DNA from: Alphaproteobacteria bacterium
Lineage (GTDB): Bacteria > Pseudomonadota > Alphaproteobacteria > GCA-2731375
Reading direction: 5' to 3'
Assembly (NCBI GenBank): GCA_021776235.1
Contig: JAJFGG010000099.1
Coordinates: forward strand, 1-47,385
DNA length: 47,385 nucleotides
Numbering within the stretch: position 1 is the first letter of the stretch; each line of letters begins with the position of its first letter. The position numbers and the translations under genes are program-made. The notes below the pieces were generated by a model. The model did no database searches. It saw nothing but the letters and a program-made list of their open reading frames with translations, and was not told where the DNA came from. Below, one piece after another: positions 46,142 through 47,385 of the stretch.

Positions 46142-46954
46142 TTATTGTTTGACGTGGAAGGCAACGCAGTCGATGCCATTACCCTTCAAGGTGTTGCAGG
46201 CACCGTCGGCGGCGCTTTGGCTGGCGTATTGATTGACGATTATGAGTGTCAGCCTACGGCCATTCTTCAGGGGCTTGGACATGACGTACTGGACCTTGGC
46301 ATCGCTCAGTTCAACCGCCATCGGGTTCGCGAGAAAGGCAGCCCAGGCTTCTTCGGCCCCGGGGCGTGTCTTGTACGCCCCCAGTTGAATACCCCAGAAC
46401 GGTGCCCCTGGATGCTTCCCAGTTGGCGCGGAGCCTTTCGGTGCGGCATTTCGCTCCTGTTCCGCCGTCTTTGCCAGTTCCAGTTTCAGCTTGGCCAACT
46501 CTTCGGGCACGTTTTCCACATGCCCGGTCAGTTCATGGACCCGCTCCGAGAGCGCTTCGACACGCGCCGAAAGGCTGTGAATACGCTCGTTAACCGCCAA
46601 CATTTCCTTGTCAAAAAACAACCTGGACACGCCCGAGGCCTGATCGCGATTGGAACCGGCCTTGGACAGGTCCTGTTCCAGTGCTTTCTTCGTCGCGGCA
46701 AATTTATTGTCCTCTGATTTCTCTTCCTGCCTTTCCTTCTTCATTTCCCTCGCTTCATTTGCATGCGCCTGTTTGTCCGCCGCTTTCGCTTCCTGTACCC
46801 CCTTTGACGCCATATCGGCGTTCATGGCGGGATCGGCGTCATCTGACAGCGAACTTGAAATCTGCGCGCATGACGGCAAAAATATTATCAATGTGAGGGC
46901 AAAAGATCGTACCGCAAATCGGCGGATTTTGCCGAGCTTCAATAGGTCGGACAT
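46142..46954 (-). CDS. SPOR-domain lipoprotein with coiled coil
   Basis: The 270-residue product has a lipoprotein signal ending LPSC (Cys29), a long charged helical region (about 45-165, very rich in Glu, Lys and Ala, likely coiled coil) and a C-terminal domain (about 185-270) of SPOR type: FWGIQLGAYKTRPGAEEAW and YASQSAADGACNTL fit the family's beta-alpha-beta repeat. SPOR domains bind denuded glycan strands at division sites, so a septal or envelope role is plausible (inference). It converges with oxyR. Less GC-rich than most neighbours. I see no specific named orthologue. Confidence 0.78.
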   Translation of the reverse strand: MSDLLKLGKIRRFAVRSFALTLIIFLPSCAQISSSLSDDADPAMNADMASKGVQEAKAADKQAHANEAREMKKERQEEKSEDNKFAATKKALEQDLSKAGSNRDQASGVSRLFFDKEMLAVNERIHSLSARVEALSERVHELTGHVENVPEELAKLKLELAKTAEQERNAAPKGSAPTGKHPGAPFWGIQLGAYKTRPGAEEAWAAFLANPMAVELSDAKVQYVMSKPLKNGRRLTLIIVNQYASQSAADGACNTLKGNGIDCVAFHVKQ

Positions 46955-47256
46955 GGAAACTCAACATCCTTTTCCAAAAATGAACTCATGCCCAAAAGGT
47001 ACTGGTGCAGGTTTGAGCTGGATTTGCCGGGACGTAACACTTGAGTGCTGAAAGTCCTACGCCCGGGGCCATATCAATCTGACCGATTAGGGTAAATATT
47101 TCGTTGGCACGGCCATCAGAAAATTGCGCCTGCCCGCCAACCGGCAACCCGCGCTTGCGGCCTTCCAGAGCATGGCCGAGCCCGTTGCTGGCCGGTTTCT
47201 TCGCATTGGTTTAGATTGGAGAGATCGTCCACCTGCCTGACGGCGCAAAGATCACA
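46955..47256. other. Intergenic region between SPOR lipoprotein and DCC-family gene
   Basis: These 302 bases hold the start regions of two divergent genes. I find no convincing gene, RNA or strong promoter in it. A short minus-strand open frame from 47328 overlaps the DCC-family gene and looks like a shadow. Confidence 0.4.
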
Positions 47257-47385
47257 ATGCACGCTGCCAACACACCCGACAATAAGGCCGCGCCGGATGA
47301 CAATTGGTCGCTGGTCTATGATCGGCAATGCCCGGCCTGCGACCTCTATTGCCGGCTGATCTGCCGGGGTGGTGCCAGCGGTCGG
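47257..47385 (+). CDS. DCC-family (DUF393) thiol-disulfide-like protein, partial
   Basis: Only 43 codons are visible before the window ends. The sequence LVYDRQCPACDLYCRLI carries the YDxxCPxC motif of the DCC/DUF393 family, which resembles thioredoxin-like proteins with a CxxC redox pair. The ATG at 47257 has no strong ribosome site, so the true start might differ slightly. It diverges from the SPOR lipoprotein gene. Family call rests on this one motif only. Confidence 0.6.
   Translation, partial: MHAANTPDNKAAPDDNWSLVYDRQCPACDLYCRLICRGGASGR

Overview
The window looks like a piece of an alphaproteobacterial chromosome, probably from the Rhodospirillales side of the class, with GC content of about 60% by eye. 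The placement rests on conserved gene orders: serS-surE-pcm-LysM/LytM lipoprotein next to a DUF815 ATPase and yajC-secD-secF; sdhE-mfd divergent from recG; and a prkA-yeaH-spoVR operon. I found no rRNA, tRNA, CRISPR array, transposase or integrase. The first gene (secF) and the last (a DCC-family protein) are cut by the window ends.

Layout. (1) 1-2757, minus: protein export genes yajC, secD and partial secF; a DUF815 AAA+ ATPase diverges from them. (2) 3905-7980, minus: serS, surE, pcm and an NlpD-like lipoprotein. A 269-bp palindromic repeat sits between pcm and the lipoprotein gene and supplies the pcm stop codon. (3) 8199-12450: maleylacetoacetate isomerase, an FAD oxidoreductase, an FkbM-like methyltransferase and 4-hydroxyphenylpyruvate dioxygenase, so two steps of tyrosine degradation lie close together. 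(4) 12483-17335, minus: prkA-yeaH-spoVR, preceded by about 500 bp of AT-rich non-coding DNA. (5) 17842-34272: an accessory catabolic region with an LLM-type flavin enzyme, crotonase, a dimethylformamidase-like protein, GFA protein, a HigBA toxin-antitoxin pair, an operon of nitroreductase, MaoC and 2-oxoacid dehydrogenase E1 alpha/beta, a stand-alone Hen1-type RNA methyltransferase, a porin with a small lipoprotein, an AhpD-like protein, an acyl-CoA dehydrogenase divergent from a LysR regulator, an alpha/beta hydrolase and an SDR. (6) 34427-42484: a PleD-like protein with degenerate signalling domains, a FrnE-like DsbA protein, and mfd, sdhE and recG. (7) 42684-46026: katG divergent from oxyR. 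(8) 46142-end: a SPOR lipoprotein and the start of a DCC-family gene.

The signals I consider most worth following are: the 4999-5267 element, whose inverted repeats allow two mutually exclusive folds; the HigBA module flanked by a 39-bp duplication of the 3' end of the E1-beta gene, with an apparently leaderless promoter and an operator between -35 and -10; the Hen1 methyltransferase domain without its usual RNA-repair partners; and the PleD-like protein that keeps the c-di-GMP inhibitory site but has a damaged GGDEF signature. All functional statements are read from sequence motifs and context only; no database search was possible.
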